Shown piece after piece: positions 15,053 through 22,814 of a stretch of DNA of 45,280 nucleotides. The stretch is taken from the NCBI GenBank assembly GCA_035294855.1, contig DATGKD010000215.1:1-45280 (forward strand), given 5' to 3'. Each line of letters starts with the position of its first letter. Positions within the stretch are counted from its first letter, which is position 1. A program made the translations under genes and the position numbers. The notes beneath the pieces are model-generated. The model searched no databases, was not told the DNA's origin, and saw only the letters and a program-made list of their open reading frames with translations. The DNA is from DATGKD01 sp035294855 (GTDB taxonomy: Bacteria > Actinomycetota > Acidimicrobiia > Acidimicrobiales > UBA8190).

Positions 15053-15058
15053 TAGGCT
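15053..15058 (+). promoter_or_regulatory. putative -10 hexamer for leaderless pterin dehydratase gene
   Basis: TAGGCT ends 6 nt before GTG 15065, placing the expected transcription start on the start codon. Confidence 0.5.
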
Positions 15059-15064
15059 GAGGAC

Positions 15065-15352
15065 GTGGACGTCCTCGACCCCGCCAGCGTCGACGCCGCG
15101 CTCGCCGATGGACTGGCGTGGGAACGCGCCGGCGCCGAGATCGTGAAGAGCTTTCGCGGGAAGGACTTCGCGGAGGCGCTCGCCTACGTCAATGCCGTCG
15201 GGCGGTTGGCCGAGGAGGCCAACCATCACCCCGACATCGACATTCGTTGGAACGTCGTGACGCTTCGGCTGTCGACGCATTCGGCGGGTGGTATCACGCA
15301 AGCGGACGTCGATCTCGCCCGGCAGATCGACGCTCTTCCTCCTCCCGGCTGA
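15065..15352 (+). CDS. 4a-hydroxytetrahydrobiopterin dehydratase (PCD/DCoH)
   Basis: 95 residues, the usual size. The active-site pattern EEANHHPDIDIRWNVV places His54 and His55, and THSAGGIT supplies the third histidine (His72), as in pterin-4a-carbinolamine dehydratases. The enzyme recycles 4a-hydroxytetrahydropterin, normally made by aromatic amino-acid hydroxylases; bacterial homologues may also act on molybdopterin-related pterins. No hydroxylase gene is visible nearby. Confidence 0.92.
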   Translation: MDVLDPASVDAALADGLAWERAGAEIVKSFRGKDFAEALAYVNAVGRLAEEANHHPDIDIRWNVVTLRLSTHSAGGITQADVDLARQIDALPPPG

Positions 15353-15419
15353 CGTGCGAGCCTCGCCGGCCCGACCGATGGCGCGCCGGCTCCGCCGCAA
15401 TCGGCCGGGTCCTCGCACG

Positions 15420-16388
15420 GTGACTCGCCACTTCGTCGGCATCGACGATCTGGCCGCGCAACGCCACGTCATGGTGGACGGAGCTCCGCGTGCCAACACG
15501 GCCTGCACGTTGTCCCACTGGCCCGGGACCCCGACCCCGCGCGCGTGCTGGGCGGACCTGTCGGCGGAGATCGTGCTGCAGGCGATCGACCGCGGGGACG
15601 TGGTCCCTGCGGACGTGGAGGCAGTCACCGTCGACCACCACGACGTCGACGCACTCGTCTCGCTCGCATTCCTGTGCATCGAGGGGCTCGCGGACGAGCA
15701 CCGCCAGCTCCTCGTCGAGGCAGCTCGGGTGGGCGATTTCGGCGTCGTGCACGATCGCCGGGCGGCCCGGATCGCCTTCGCGCTGGAAGCGATCCTGGAA
15801 GCACCCTCGCCTCCAGCCTCGGGGTCGGATCGCGTGCACAGCGCCCTCGGCTTGCTGCCCGAGCTGGCCTCGGAACCCGGAGCGTTCGAAGACCTGTGGA
15901 AGGAGCAGGACGCCGCATTCGACGCGGCCCGCCAGGCGTTGGCGGAGGGCCGGGCAACGATCGAAGAGCGGGCCGAGCACGACCTCGTCGTCGTGCGGCT
16001 CGAGCGCGGCGGCGACGAGTCCCGCCGGGCCACGTGGGGCGACGGCGACCTGCACCGCGCGGCCCTGCATTCGGCCACCGATTGCCTGCGGGTGGCCACC
16101 ATCGTCGGGGACCGGTTCGAGCTCCGGTACCGCTACGAGTCGTGGGTGCGGATGACGAGCAGACGTCCGAGGCCGCGCGTGGACCTCTCGGCCGCGGCGT
16201 GCGAGCTGACGGAAGCGGAACCGGGCGGTGTGCGTTGGGGCTTCGACGGGGCGGGAGCGATCACGCCTTCGCTCCAGCCGTTGGGCGGACGCCCGAGCGC
16301 GCTCAGCGCAGAGACGTTCGTGGACGTGGTGTGTCGTCACCTCGAAGAGCTCGATCGACACGAGCCCGCATGGGATCCCTACCGCTGA
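15420..16388 (+). CDS. DUF6687-like protein of unknown function
   Basis: 322 residues from GTG 15420. In-frame starts at 15378 (ATG) and 15354 (GTG, 1 nt after the upstream stop) would add 14 or 22 basic residues. The sequence resembles actinobacterial proteins I associate with DUF6687: GAPRANTACTLSHWPGTPTP near the start, then VDHHDVDALVSLAFL and EAARVGDFGVVHDRRAARIAFAL. The paired histidines and aspartates (DHHDVDA) suggest metal binding and resemble DHH-type motifs; that is inference. No export signal is seen. The family call is from memory. Confidence 0.65.
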   Translation: MTRHFVGIDDLAAQRHVMVDGAPRANTACTLSHWPGTPTPRACWADLSAEIVLQAIDRGDVVPADVEAVTVDHHDVDALVSLAFLCIEGLADEHRQLLVEAARVGDFGVVHDRRAARIAFALEAILEAPSPPASGSDRVHSALGLLPELASEPGAFEDLWKEQDAAFDAARQALAEGRATIEERAEHDLVVVRLERGGDESRRATWGDGDLHRAALHSATDCLRVATIVGDRFELRYRYESWVRMTSRRPRPRVDLSAAACELTEAEPGGVRWGFDGAGAITPSLQPLGGRPSALSAETFVDVVCRHLEELDRHEPAWDPYR

Positions 16389-16411
16389 CCTTCCAACCGG
16401 AGAGCTGATCG

Positions 16412-16427
16412 GACGGTCGGGACCGTC
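16412..16427. terminator. hairpin between convergent genes
   Basis: GACGGT(CGGG)ACCGTC is a perfect 6-bp stem with a tetraloop in the 49-bp gap between the DUF6687-like gene and pspAB. It is likely a shared terminator; no T-tract is present. Confidence 0.5.
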
Positions 16428-16437
16428 GCAGATGTGG

Positions 16438-17190
16438 TCAGGCGATGGGCAGGTCCCACAGGGGGAACCAACGCGAAAGATCGGGCTCGATCGGGAGGTC
16501 TTCGGACACCACCGCCCGGATGCGGAGCTCGAGCTCGTTGTCCCGCTCTTCTGTGCCCATGGGCGCAAAGGGGTAGAACGTGCCCCGCTTGGCGAGGTAG
16601 ACGAGGTACATCGGGCGGGTCACCACGTCGGAGTCGTCGACCGCGTCCCCCGAACCGGTCGAAGCGGGCGCGCTGGTGGATGCTCCCGCCGCGGGCGGCG
16701 AGCCGGCGTCGTCGGTTGCCGCCCCTGTTTGTGGGGTGAAGCCGAACACCGAGCACAACAGCTGCGTGCTCCATCCGGCGTCCTGCATGGACGCGTGGAC
16801 CATGTGAACCCGCGTGACCAGGTCGTCGATGGCGCCGCCTTCGACGACGATCCACCGGTACCCGAACTTGTCGCCGACGTGCCGGACCGCCAAGTTCGCG
16901 GCATTGCCGGTCGCGCCCACGCCGCCCACACCGGAGGCAGCCGCCGACCCCGCGCCCGGCGACCCCGCGCCCGCGCCTTCGTCGGGCGTCTCCAGGAGCT
17001 GCTCGAGCTCGGCCTGCATGTCCGCGAAGGACTGACCTGCGGGCGGCTTGAAACACACGCCGGCACGACCGGTGGGCACGAGGCCCGAACGCACCTGCAG
17101 CGTGACCCCGGCCGACGGCAGGGCGAACAAAGCGTCGAGATTGGCTCGGACCGGCTTCGTCCGGCCCAACAGCGTGTCGAGCAGTCCCAT
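16438..17190 (-). CDS. PspA-associated protein PspAB
   Basis: 250 residues. The N-terminus MGLLDTLLGRTKPVRANLDALFALPSA and the segments VRHVGDKFGYRWIVVEGG and DLVTRVHMVHASMQDAGW match actinobacterial PspAB. A Gly/Ala/Pro-rich insertion around residues 75-95 and another near 155-170 look disordered. Its molecular role is not established; it accompanies PspA and HtpX in envelope-stress operons. It is the last gene of pspA-htpX-pspAB, 67 nt after htpX. Confidence 0.85.
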   Translation of the reverse strand: MGLLDTLLGRTKPVRANLDALFALPSAGVTLQVRSGLVPTGRAGVCFKPPAGQSFADMQAELEQLLETPDEGAGAGSPGAGSAAASGVGGVGATGNAANLAVRHVGDKFGYRWIVVEGGAIDDLVTRVHMVHASMQDAGWSTQLLCSVFGFTPQTGAATDDAGSPPAAGASTSAPASTGSGDAVDDSDVVTRPMYLVYLAKRGTFYPFAPMGTEERDNELELRIRAVVSEDLPIEPDLSRWFPLWDLPIA

Positions 17191-17257
17191 CAGGACGCAG
17201 CCCCGGGAGAACGCGACTGCGACACGAGCTCGGCGAGTGCTTCGCTACGGGCGGAGC

Positions 17258-18178
17258 TCACGACGGCTGGTTCAGCTCGGCCTCGAGCTTCGCGAGCTGC
17301 TCGAGGCGCTTCTCGAGCGGGGGGTGGGTCGAGAAGAGCGTCGACAGGCTGGTTCCCTTGGCGATCGCAGGAGTGAAGAAGAACGCGTTGAAGTGCTCGG
17401 CGGATCGCAGGTCCCGGGTGGGGATCCGGCTGATCTCACCGGTCACCTTGACCAGCGCGGACGCCAGCAACGACGGCCTGCCGATGAGGATGGCGCCGGA
17501 GCGGTCGGCGGCCAGCTCCCGGTAGCGCGAGAGGGCCATCGTGAGCAGGAAGCTGATCGCATAGATGATGGCCGACAGGATGATGACCGCCAGCTCGACG
17601 AATGCGGCGTTCTCCCCGCTGCGGTCGTCTCCGCCGAAGCCCCCGAAGAGCCCGGCGTAGAGCGTGAACCGGGTGATGAGCCCGGCCACCATGCCGAGGA
17701 AGCTGGCGATCGTCATGACCGCGACGTCCCGGTGGGCGACGTGGGACAGCTCGTGGGCGAGCACCGCCTCGAGCTCGGGCTCGTCGAGCCGGCGCAGGAT
17801 GCCTCGTGTCGCGCACACGACGGCGTGGCTCGGGTTGCGGCCCGTGGCGAAGGCGTTCGGCATGTCGACCTCGGCCACCGCCACTCGGGGCTTCTTCATG
17901 TCGGCCAGCGCGCACAGGCGGTCGACGATGCCGTGCAGCTCGGGCTCTTGTTCCGGGGTCACGATGTGCCCCCGCATCCCGAACAACGCGATCTTGTCGG
18001 AGAACCAGTACTGGACGAAGAGCACGCCGGCCGCGATGACGAGCACGACGGCGATGTTGTGCAGGACCGCGAACAGGATCCCGATCACGATGGCGTAGAG
18101 CACCACCATGAACAGTCCGGTGAGGAACATGCGGAACGTGAGCCCGCGGTCGGGCGGGATGCGGCGGGAGATCGCCAT
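17258..18178 (-). CDS. htpX: HtpX-family membrane zinc metalloprotease
   Basis: 306 residues. Two membrane segments lie near 14-38 and 41-58, with two more between the metal-binding elements (about 153-175 and 193-213). The zinc site is HELSH at 142-146 with third ligand Glu221 in ELAAD. HtpX degrades damaged membrane proteins at the inner face of the membrane. The start codon shares one base with the pspA stop (TGATG), indicating tight coupling with the membrane-protecting PspA protein. Confidence 0.95.
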   Translation of the reverse strand: MAISRRIPPDRGLTFRMFLTGLFMVVLYAIVIGILFAVLHNIAVVLVIAAGVLFVQYWFSDKIALFGMRGHIVTPEQEPELHGIVDRLCALADMKKPRVAVAEVDMPNAFATGRNPSHAVVCATRGILRRLDEPELEAVLAHELSHVAHRDVAVMTIASFLGMVAGLITRFTLYAGLFGGFGGDDRSGENAAFVELAVIILSAIIYAISFLLTMALSRYRELAADRSGAILIGRPSLLASALVKVTGEISRIPTRDLRSAEHFNAFFFTPAIAKGTSLSTLFSTHPPLEKRLEQLAKLEAELNQPS

Positions 18179-18993
18179 CAGATGTTCACCTCTGGTTGGC
18201 TTGCTTGGGGGATCGGCGGGACGGCGCGGTCGGAGGCCGACGGCGCGGAACCGGCGGCCGCGCCCGCCGCCCCTGCGGACAGCGCTTCTGCCTGTGAAGG
18301 CGCGAGCTCGGTCTTGAGCCGCGCCAACTCGCGGTCGACTTCCGACGACGAGGCGACCTTGTCGAGTTGTGCCTGGATGTCGTCGCGGTTCGAGCTGAGG
18401 TCGGTCAGCGCCCCGGACGCCAGCAATTCGTCGATCGCGCCGGCGCGCGCCTGCATCTGGGCGATCTTGTCCTGGGCGCGCTCCATGGTGGCACCGGCAT
18501 CGGACATCGACGACGAGATGCCGGCGACCGCCTCCCCGATCCGGGTCTGCGCCTCTGCCGCGGTGTAGGTGGCCTTCAGGGTCTCCTTGCGGGTGCGGAA
18601 CACCGCCACCTGGCTCTGGAGGCGCTGTGACGTCTCGACCAGCTTCTGCTCCTGGTCGGCGATCTGGGTGTGCTGGGCCTCGAGGTCCGAGAGCTGCTGG
18701 CCGATGGCGGCGCGGCGGCTGAGCGCCTCACGGGCGAGGTCTTCGCGGTTCTGGGCGAGCGCCTGGCGGGCCTGGTCCTGGAGCTTGGTCGCCTGCTGCT
18801 GGAGCTGGTTCGCCTGGATCTCGATGCGCTTGCGGGCCGTGGCCACCTCGGCCACGCTGCGCCGCACCTTCTGGATGTTCTCGAGCTGCTTCTCGTAAGA
18901 GAGGTCGAGCGTGTCACGCGGGTCCTCGACCCGATCGAGCAGCTTGTTCGTCTTCGCCCTGAAAATGTTGAGGATGCGGCTGATCACGCCCAT
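18178..18993 (-). CDS. pspA: PspA/IM30 (ESCRT-III-like) membrane-stress protein
   Basis: 271 residues. The N-terminus MGVISRILNIFRAKTNKLLDRVEDP is the amphipathic membrane-sensing helix of PspA. It is followed by a long coiled-coil-rich helical body to about residue 225 and then an Ala/Ser/Pro-rich tail of about 45 residues. PspA polymerises on damaged cytoplasmic membrane and limits proton leakage. It is the first gene of the pspA-htpX-pspAB operon. Upstream lie a possible -10 (TATGCT, minus strand, 19052-19057) and a set of TCATCC repeats shared with the divergent mca promoter. Confidence 0.93.
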   Translation of the reverse strand: MGVISRILNIFRAKTNKLLDRVEDPRDTLDLSYEKQLENIQKVRRSVAEVATARKRIEIQANQLQQQATKLQDQARQALAQNREDLAREALSRRAAIGQQLSDLEAQHTQIADQEQKLVETSQRLQSQVAVFRTRKETLKATYTAAEAQTRIGEAVAGISSSMSDAGATMERAQDKIAQMQARAGAIDELLASGALTDLSSNRDDIQAQLDKVASSSEVDRELARLKTELAPSQAEALSAGAAGAAAGSAPSASDRAVPPIPQASQPEVNI

Positions 18994-19051
18994 GGCGTGC
19001 TGTCCCTTCCTGGCGTCGCTTCCCGCGGCACCGTTGCGGCGTGCCCCATCG

Positions 19052-19057
19052 AGCATA
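19052..19057 (-). promoter_or_regulatory. possible -10 hexamer of the pspA operon
   Basis: TATGCT on the minus strand lies 58 nt upstream of the pspA start. No clear -35 is visible at 17 nt, so activator dependence is possible. The TCATCC repeats begin about 55 nt further upstream. Confidence 0.3.
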
Positions 19058-19110
19058 GGGGAGCCCCATCGTCGGGACGGCGCGCCGGCGGGGGTCGCGG
19101 TCGCCTTCCT

Positions 19111-19188
19111 TGGATGACAGGTTCCCCCGATGAGGCCGCGACGATCCGCCCTGGATGAGGGCCCCGGATGACACCCCCTTGGATGAGA
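19111..19188. repeat. cluster of five TGGATGA / TCATCCA direct repeats
   Basis: Copies start at 19111, 19127, 19152, 19165 and 19180 (TGGATGA, CCGATGA, TGGATGA, CGGATGA, TGGATGA). All are in the same orientation; on the minus strand the consensus is TCATCCAGGG. They fill the space between the divergent pspA and mca promoters, the last copy lying close to the expected mca -35. They may be a multi-site operator. Confidence 0.65.
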
Positions 19189-19204
19189 CATCGCGGGTGC
19201 CAGG

Positions 19205-19210
19205 TACGGT
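19205..19210 (+). promoter_or_regulatory. putative -10 hexamer for leaderless mca
   Basis: TACGGT ends 7 nt before GTG 19218. Confidence 0.45.
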
Positions 19211-19217
19211 GAGGGCG

Positions 19218-20162
19218 GTGACCACACGTCTGTGCCTCATGACGGTGCACGCCCACCCCGACGACGAAGCGTCGAAAGGCCCGGCGACCGTGGCGCGCTA
19301 TCACGACGAAGGGGTGCACACCGTGTTGGTGTGCTGCACCGGCGGCGAAGAGGGCGACATCTTGAACCCCGCCATGGACCGCCCCGAGGTGCGCGCCGAC
19401 ATTCACAACGTCCGCCGCCGGGAGCTCGAGCAAGCGAGGCGGATCATCGGCTACGACGAGGTCGTCATGCTCGGATACCGGGACTCAGGGATGCCCGACA
19501 CGCCGGCCAACGCGCACGCCGACTCGTTCGCCCGCGCGCCGCTCGACGAGGCGGTCGGCCGCCTGGTGGCCGTGATCCGCCGGGTCCGCCCGCAGGTGGT
19601 CGTCACCTACGGCGACGACCAGCGCGGCTATCCGCACCCCGACCATCTGCGGGTGCACGAGATCTCGGTGGCCGCCTTCGACGCGGCCGGCGACCCCGAG
19701 AGCCATCCCGGAGCCGGGCCGCCGTTCCAACCCCTCAAGCTGTATTACGTGGGCTGGTCGGGTGCGCGCGTCCTGGCACTGCACGCCAAGTTCCTCGAGT
19801 TGGGTCTCGAGTCCCCCTTCGACGACGCCTGGATCGAGCGGGCGACATCCGGCATCCAGCCCTACACGACGGCCGTCGACATCTCGGACTACGCGGACGT
19901 CCGCCGCCAGGCGTTGCTCGCCCACGCCACCCAGGTCGACCCGACGTCGCCGTTCTGGTTCGGCCTCCCGCCCGAAGTCGCCCGGGGCGTGCATCCCGTC
20001 GACGAGTACGTCCTCGCCCGGTCATTGGTGGGGGAGTCCGGGGGAGCGGCGGTGCCCACCGAGGCCCTGGGCGGCGACGGCACCGGGCCCGGGCAGCCCG
20101 GCGGCAACACCATCGTCGAGGACGACCTGTTCGCCGGTGTGCGTGACCTGGCATCTCGGTAA
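19218..20162 (+). CDS. mca: mycothiol S-conjugate amidase
   Basis: 314 residues from GTG 19218. The zinc-binding motif HAHPDDE is at 11-17 and the third ligand is in PHPDH near residue 142, the PIG-L/LmbE fold. CCTGGEEGDILNPAMD and GYRDSGMPDTP are typical of Mca and MshB. Mca cleaves mycothiol conjugates of electrophiles and drugs, releasing a mercapturic acid for export; its presence implies mycothiol as the cell's thiol. MshB, the biosynthetic paralogue, is an alternative, but length and the C-terminal part favour Mca. The promoter lies among the repeats shared with pspA. Confidence 0.9.
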   Translation: MTTRLCLMTVHAHPDDEASKGPATVARYHDEGVHTVLVCCTGGEEGDILNPAMDRPEVRADIHNVRRRELEQARRIIGYDEVVMLGYRDSGMPDTPANAHADSFARAPLDEAVGRLVAVIRRVRPQVVVTYGDDQRGYPHPDHLRVHEISVAAFDAAGDPESHPGAGPPFQPLKLYYVGWSGARVLALHAKFLELGLESPFDDAWIERATSGIQPYTTAVDISDYADVRRQALLAHATQVDPTSPFWFGLPPEVARGVHPVDEYVLARSLVGESGGAAVPTEALGGDGTGPGQPGGNTIVEDDLFAGVRDLASR

Positions 20163-20237
20163 CATGCGCGCGGATCGCGGCGTGCGCTGCGCTCCCGCCC
20201 ACGTGTTGCACATCCACGACCCAGGGAGGGGACGGAC

Positions 20238-20624
20238 ATGTCCAAGTGGCTCACCCAGGATTGGCTCGACGAGACGAGGAAGATGTCCGAGGGTCAACCC
20301 GAGCGCCCCGGCGCGTCGGCCCGGATGCAATACGTGGTGACGGGGGCTCCCGACGGGGACATCGAGTACTACTGGATCCTCGAGAACGGCAAGCTCAGCG
20401 AGAGCAAGCTCGGCAAGCTCGACGAAGCCGAGGTCACCCTGACGACGGCCTATCCCGACGCCGTGAAGATCCAGAAAGGCGAGCTGGACGCCAACGCCGC
20501 GTTCATGCAGGGAAAGGTCAAGGTGACGGGCAACATGGCGAAGGTCATGTCGCTCCTGCCCATCACGAACTCGCCGGAGTACAAGCAGCTGCAGGCCGAC
20601 ATCGCGGCGATCACGGAGTACTGA
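20238..20624 (+). CDS. SCP2 sterol-carrier-domain protein
   Basis: 128 residues, one SCP2-like domain: MQYVVTGAPDGDIEYYWILENGKL, then EVTLTTAYPDAVKIQKGELDANAAFMQGKVKVTGNMAKVM, the conserved hydrophobic-tunnel strand and helix region. Stand-alone bacterial SCP2 proteins bind lipids or acyl-CoA; the cargo is not known. The start has GGGAGGGG at 7 nt. It follows mca after 75 nt and may share its transcript, although the function differs. Confidence 0.88.
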   Translation: MSKWLTQDWLDETRKMSEGQPERPGASARMQYVVTGAPDGDIEYYWILENGKLSESKLGKLDEAEVTLTTAYPDAVKIQKGELDANAAFMQGKVKVTGNMAKVMSLLPITNSPEYKQLQADIAAITEY

Positions 20625-20678
20625 CCGTCACCGAGTCCTTGGGGGGCGGGTCGGAGCTCTCCAACCGGGGTGAGTGGA

Positions 20679-21530
20679 TCAGCCCCTGGCGCGCACCAGC
20701 TCGCTGCGCATGAGGTCGCGCAGCGGGCGGTAGCCGATCAGGGTGACGCCGGCATCGGCGATGGCATCGGCGAGCTCGCGGTCGTGGACGAGCAGCCGAT
20801 GGTCGTCGACGCGCTGCTCCCAGTCCGTCGCCATGGCCTCGAGCTCGGGACTTGTCACCGCGGGATGGAGGTACGCCTCGGTGACGCCGGGCTGGAGGTG
20901 GTCGAGCGCGTCGAAGAGGTACGACCGTGAACCGACGCCCGGCACGTAGACGAAATTGTCGGGGAAGACCACCCCGGCTTCGGTGGCGAGCTGCCGGAAG
21001 GGGAAGCCGATCACGCCCTCGGTGTCCGCACCCGACAGGCGCAGGGGGAGGCGGAACTCGACGGCCATGTCGAGGTAGACGTCGAAGAACTCCGACTTGA
21101 TCTGGATGGTCCCCATGTGGGAGTCGAGGTGGCTGACGTCGAAGCCCCACAAGATGGCCCGTTCGACCTGCGCCCGACACTCGCGACGGACCTCGTCGAG
21201 GTCCGCGTGGTCCCAGACGTCTGCCACGGTGCGGGGGAAACCCCCGTCCCCGTCCAGCAGCGACGGGGCGTGGGTGATCGGGCCCCAGCGGTAGAGGTCG
21301 AACTCGGCGTTGACCGTCAGGTGGACGCCGATGTCCTCTCCCCGGTACCCGGCGGCCGCGCCCCGGGCCCACGGGCACGGCACCATGAGGCTGGCGCTCG
21401 TCGCCAGGCCGTCGCGCAGGGCCTGGTACACACCGACGTTGGCGGCGTGGCAGAAGCCGAGGTCGTCGCAGTTGAGGATGAGCAGCTTGGCGTCCGCGGG
21501 GTAGCCCAATCGTTCGGCGAGCGACGGCAC
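20679..21530 (-). CDS. YdjC/ChbG-family carbohydrate deacetylase
   Basis: 283 residues from GTG 21530. LILNCDDLGFCHAANVG supplies the Asp22/Asp23 metal site, HLDSHMGTIQ near residue 130 supplies the histidines, and TEAYLHPA is the late conserved His segment. The family removes acetyl groups from N-acetylated oligosaccharides (chitobiose) or related sugar compounds with a divalent metal. No signal peptide is seen, so it is cytoplasmic. The exact substrate is unknown. The open frame continues upstream but without protein-like character; a TACCGT hexamer 7 nt before the GTG supports this start. Confidence 0.88.
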   Translation of the reverse strand: MPSLAERLGYPADAKLLILNCDDLGFCHAANVGVYQALRDGLATSASLMVPCPWARGAAAGYRGEDIGVHLTVNAEFDLYRWGPITHAPSLLDGDGGFPRTVADVWDHADLDEVRRECRAQVERAILWGFDVSHLDSHMGTIQIKSEFFDVYLDMAVEFRLPLRLSGADTEGVIGFPFRQLATEAGVVFPDNFVYVPGVGSRSYLFDALDHLQPGVTEAYLHPAVTSPELEAMATDWEQRVDDHRLLVHDRELADAIADAGVTLIGYRPLRDLMRSELVRARG

Positions 21531-21537
21531 GGTTGCG

Positions 21538-21543
21538 ACGGTA
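21538..21543 (-). promoter_or_regulatory. putative -10 hexamer for leaderless ydjC-like gene
   Basis: TACCGT on the minus strand ends 7 nt before GTG 21530. Confidence 0.4.
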
Positions 21544-21582
21544 GCCGTCGGCGGGGCGTCCCCATGCTCGGTCCGAACGGGC

Positions 21583-21774
21583 TCAGGCCGCCCGCTGCGA
21601 GGACGCCGAGGCCGCCGAGCGGGCCAACGCCGCTCGCGCCGCCGCCACCCCGCGCCGGCCGGCGGTCCGGGTCGCCTCGTCGAGACGCCAGTCGTCGTCC
21701 GGGCAGGCGCGGGCGGGGCGGCGCTCCTCGTTGGCCCCCACGAGAGGGAGCTGTTGTTGGTACTGGTATCCCAC
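21583..21774 (-). CDS. small 63-aa ORF, probably a real small protein
   Basis: GTG 21774 to TGA 21583, wholly within a spacer that otherwise looks empty. The product has an N-terminal GYQYQQQLPLVG, a basic middle, then DDDWRLDEATRTAGRRGVAAARAAL, which reads as a compact amphipathic helix rather than random GC-rich translation. A GATCCT hexamer ends 6 nt before the GTG, the same layout as the leaderless starts nearby. I recall similar DWRLDExTR-type small actinobacterial proteins, but I cannot confirm that. No function can be assigned. Confidence 0.5.
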   Translation of the reverse strand: MGYQYQQQLPLVGANEERRPARACPDDDWRLDEATRTAGRRGVAAARAALARSAASASSQRAA

Positions 21775-21797
21775 GGTTCGAGGATCGCGCCGAGGTG

Positions 21798-21803
21798 TAA
21801 CAC
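21798..21803 (+). promoter_or_regulatory. putative -10 hexamer for leaderless LLM gene
   Basis: TAACAC, followed by a T, ends 7 nt before GTG 21811. Confidence 0.4.
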
Positions 21804-21810
21804 TGGGCCC

Positions 21811-22767
21811 GTGCAGCGCTACGGGATCACGGTTCCCTTCGACGACGTCCCCCTGGGCGAGCACCCTGGCTGGTTCGAGCGGCTCGACGACCTGGGCTAC
21901 ACCGACGTGTGGACCGGCGAGGCGAACAGTGCGGACGGGTTCACCCCGCTGGCCCTGGCGGCGGTGGCGAGCCCCCGGCTCCGTCTCGGCACCGCGGTCG
22001 TCCCGGTCTACACGAGGGGCCCGGGCCTCCTCGCCATGCAGGCGGCGACCATGGCGGAGCTCGCCCCGGGCCGCTTCGCCCTGGGCATCGGGTCGTCGTC
22101 GGACGTGATCGTGGAACGCTGGAATGCCACGCCGTTCGACCGGCCCTACCAGCGCGTGCGCGACACGGTCCGGTTCCTGCGCGCCGCGCTCACCGGCGAC
22201 AAGGTGGACGCCGAATACGAGACGTTCACCGTGCGCGGCTTTCGCCTCGGCCGGCGTCTCGAGCACCCGCCCGAGATCTTCGTGGCCGCGCTCCGTCCCG
22301 GCATGTTGCGGCTCGCGGGGCGCGAGAGCGACGGCGCCATCGTCAACTGGCTGTCGGCGGAGGACGTGCGGCGTGTCGTCCCCGAGGTGGGCGAGGGCAA
22401 GGAGATCGTCGCCCGCATCTTCGTGTGCCCCACCGACGACGTCGACCGGGCGCGGTTCGTCGGCCGTATGGGCATCGCCGCCTACCTGAATGTCGGCGTG
22501 TACGCGGCCTTCCACGAATGGCTGGGCCGGGGGCCGCTCCTCGAGCCGATGTGGAAAGCGTGGCAGGCGGGGGACCGCAAGGCCGCGGTGGCCGCGATCC
22601 CCGACGAGGTGGTGGACGCGCTGATCGTGCACGGGTCGGCCGAGGAGTGCCGGGACCACGTGGCGCGCTACGTCGCGAACGGCGTCACGGTGCCGGTCCT
22701 GGCCCTCCTGCCGGGTGGTGACGACCTCGCCAAGGCCGTGGAGTCGCTCGCGCCGACCGCAAGCTGA
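21811..22767 (+). CDS. LLM-class (F420/flavin-dependent) oxidoreductase
   Basis: 318 residues. This is the luciferase-like TIM barrel: the first strand is YGITVPFDDVP, GYTDVWTGEANSADGFTPLALAA is the typical second beta/alpha unit, and RLRLGTAVVPVYTRGPGLLAMQAATMAELAPGRFALGIG is the family core. F420-dependent members transfer hydride to varied substrates in actinobacteria. The cofactor is inferred from the subfamily, and the substrate is unknown. It converges with the epimerase gene and has no visible operon partner. Confidence 0.9.
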   Translation: MQRYGITVPFDDVPLGEHPGWFERLDDLGYTDVWTGEANSADGFTPLALAAVASPRLRLGTAVVPVYTRGPGLLAMQAATMAELAPGRFALGIGSSSDVIVERWNATPFDRPYQRVRDTVRFLRAALTGDKVDAEYETFTVRGFRLGRRLEHPPEIFVAALRPGMLRLAGRESDGAIVNWLSAEDVRRVVPEVGEGKEIVARIFVCPTDDVDRARFVGRMGIAAYLNVGVYAAFHEWLGRGPLLEPMWKAWQAGDRKAAVAAIPDEVVDALIVHGSAEECRDHVARYVANGVTVPVLALLPGGDDLAKAVESLAPTAS

Positions 22768-22814
22768 CGTCGAGCCGTCCTGTCGGGTCGGGCCCCGGCG
22801 GGCTCATGCCTCGG

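Noticed and set aside
20625..20678. terminator between the SCP2 and YdjC-like genes
   Set aside because: I could not form a stem longer than 4-5 bp without mismatches.
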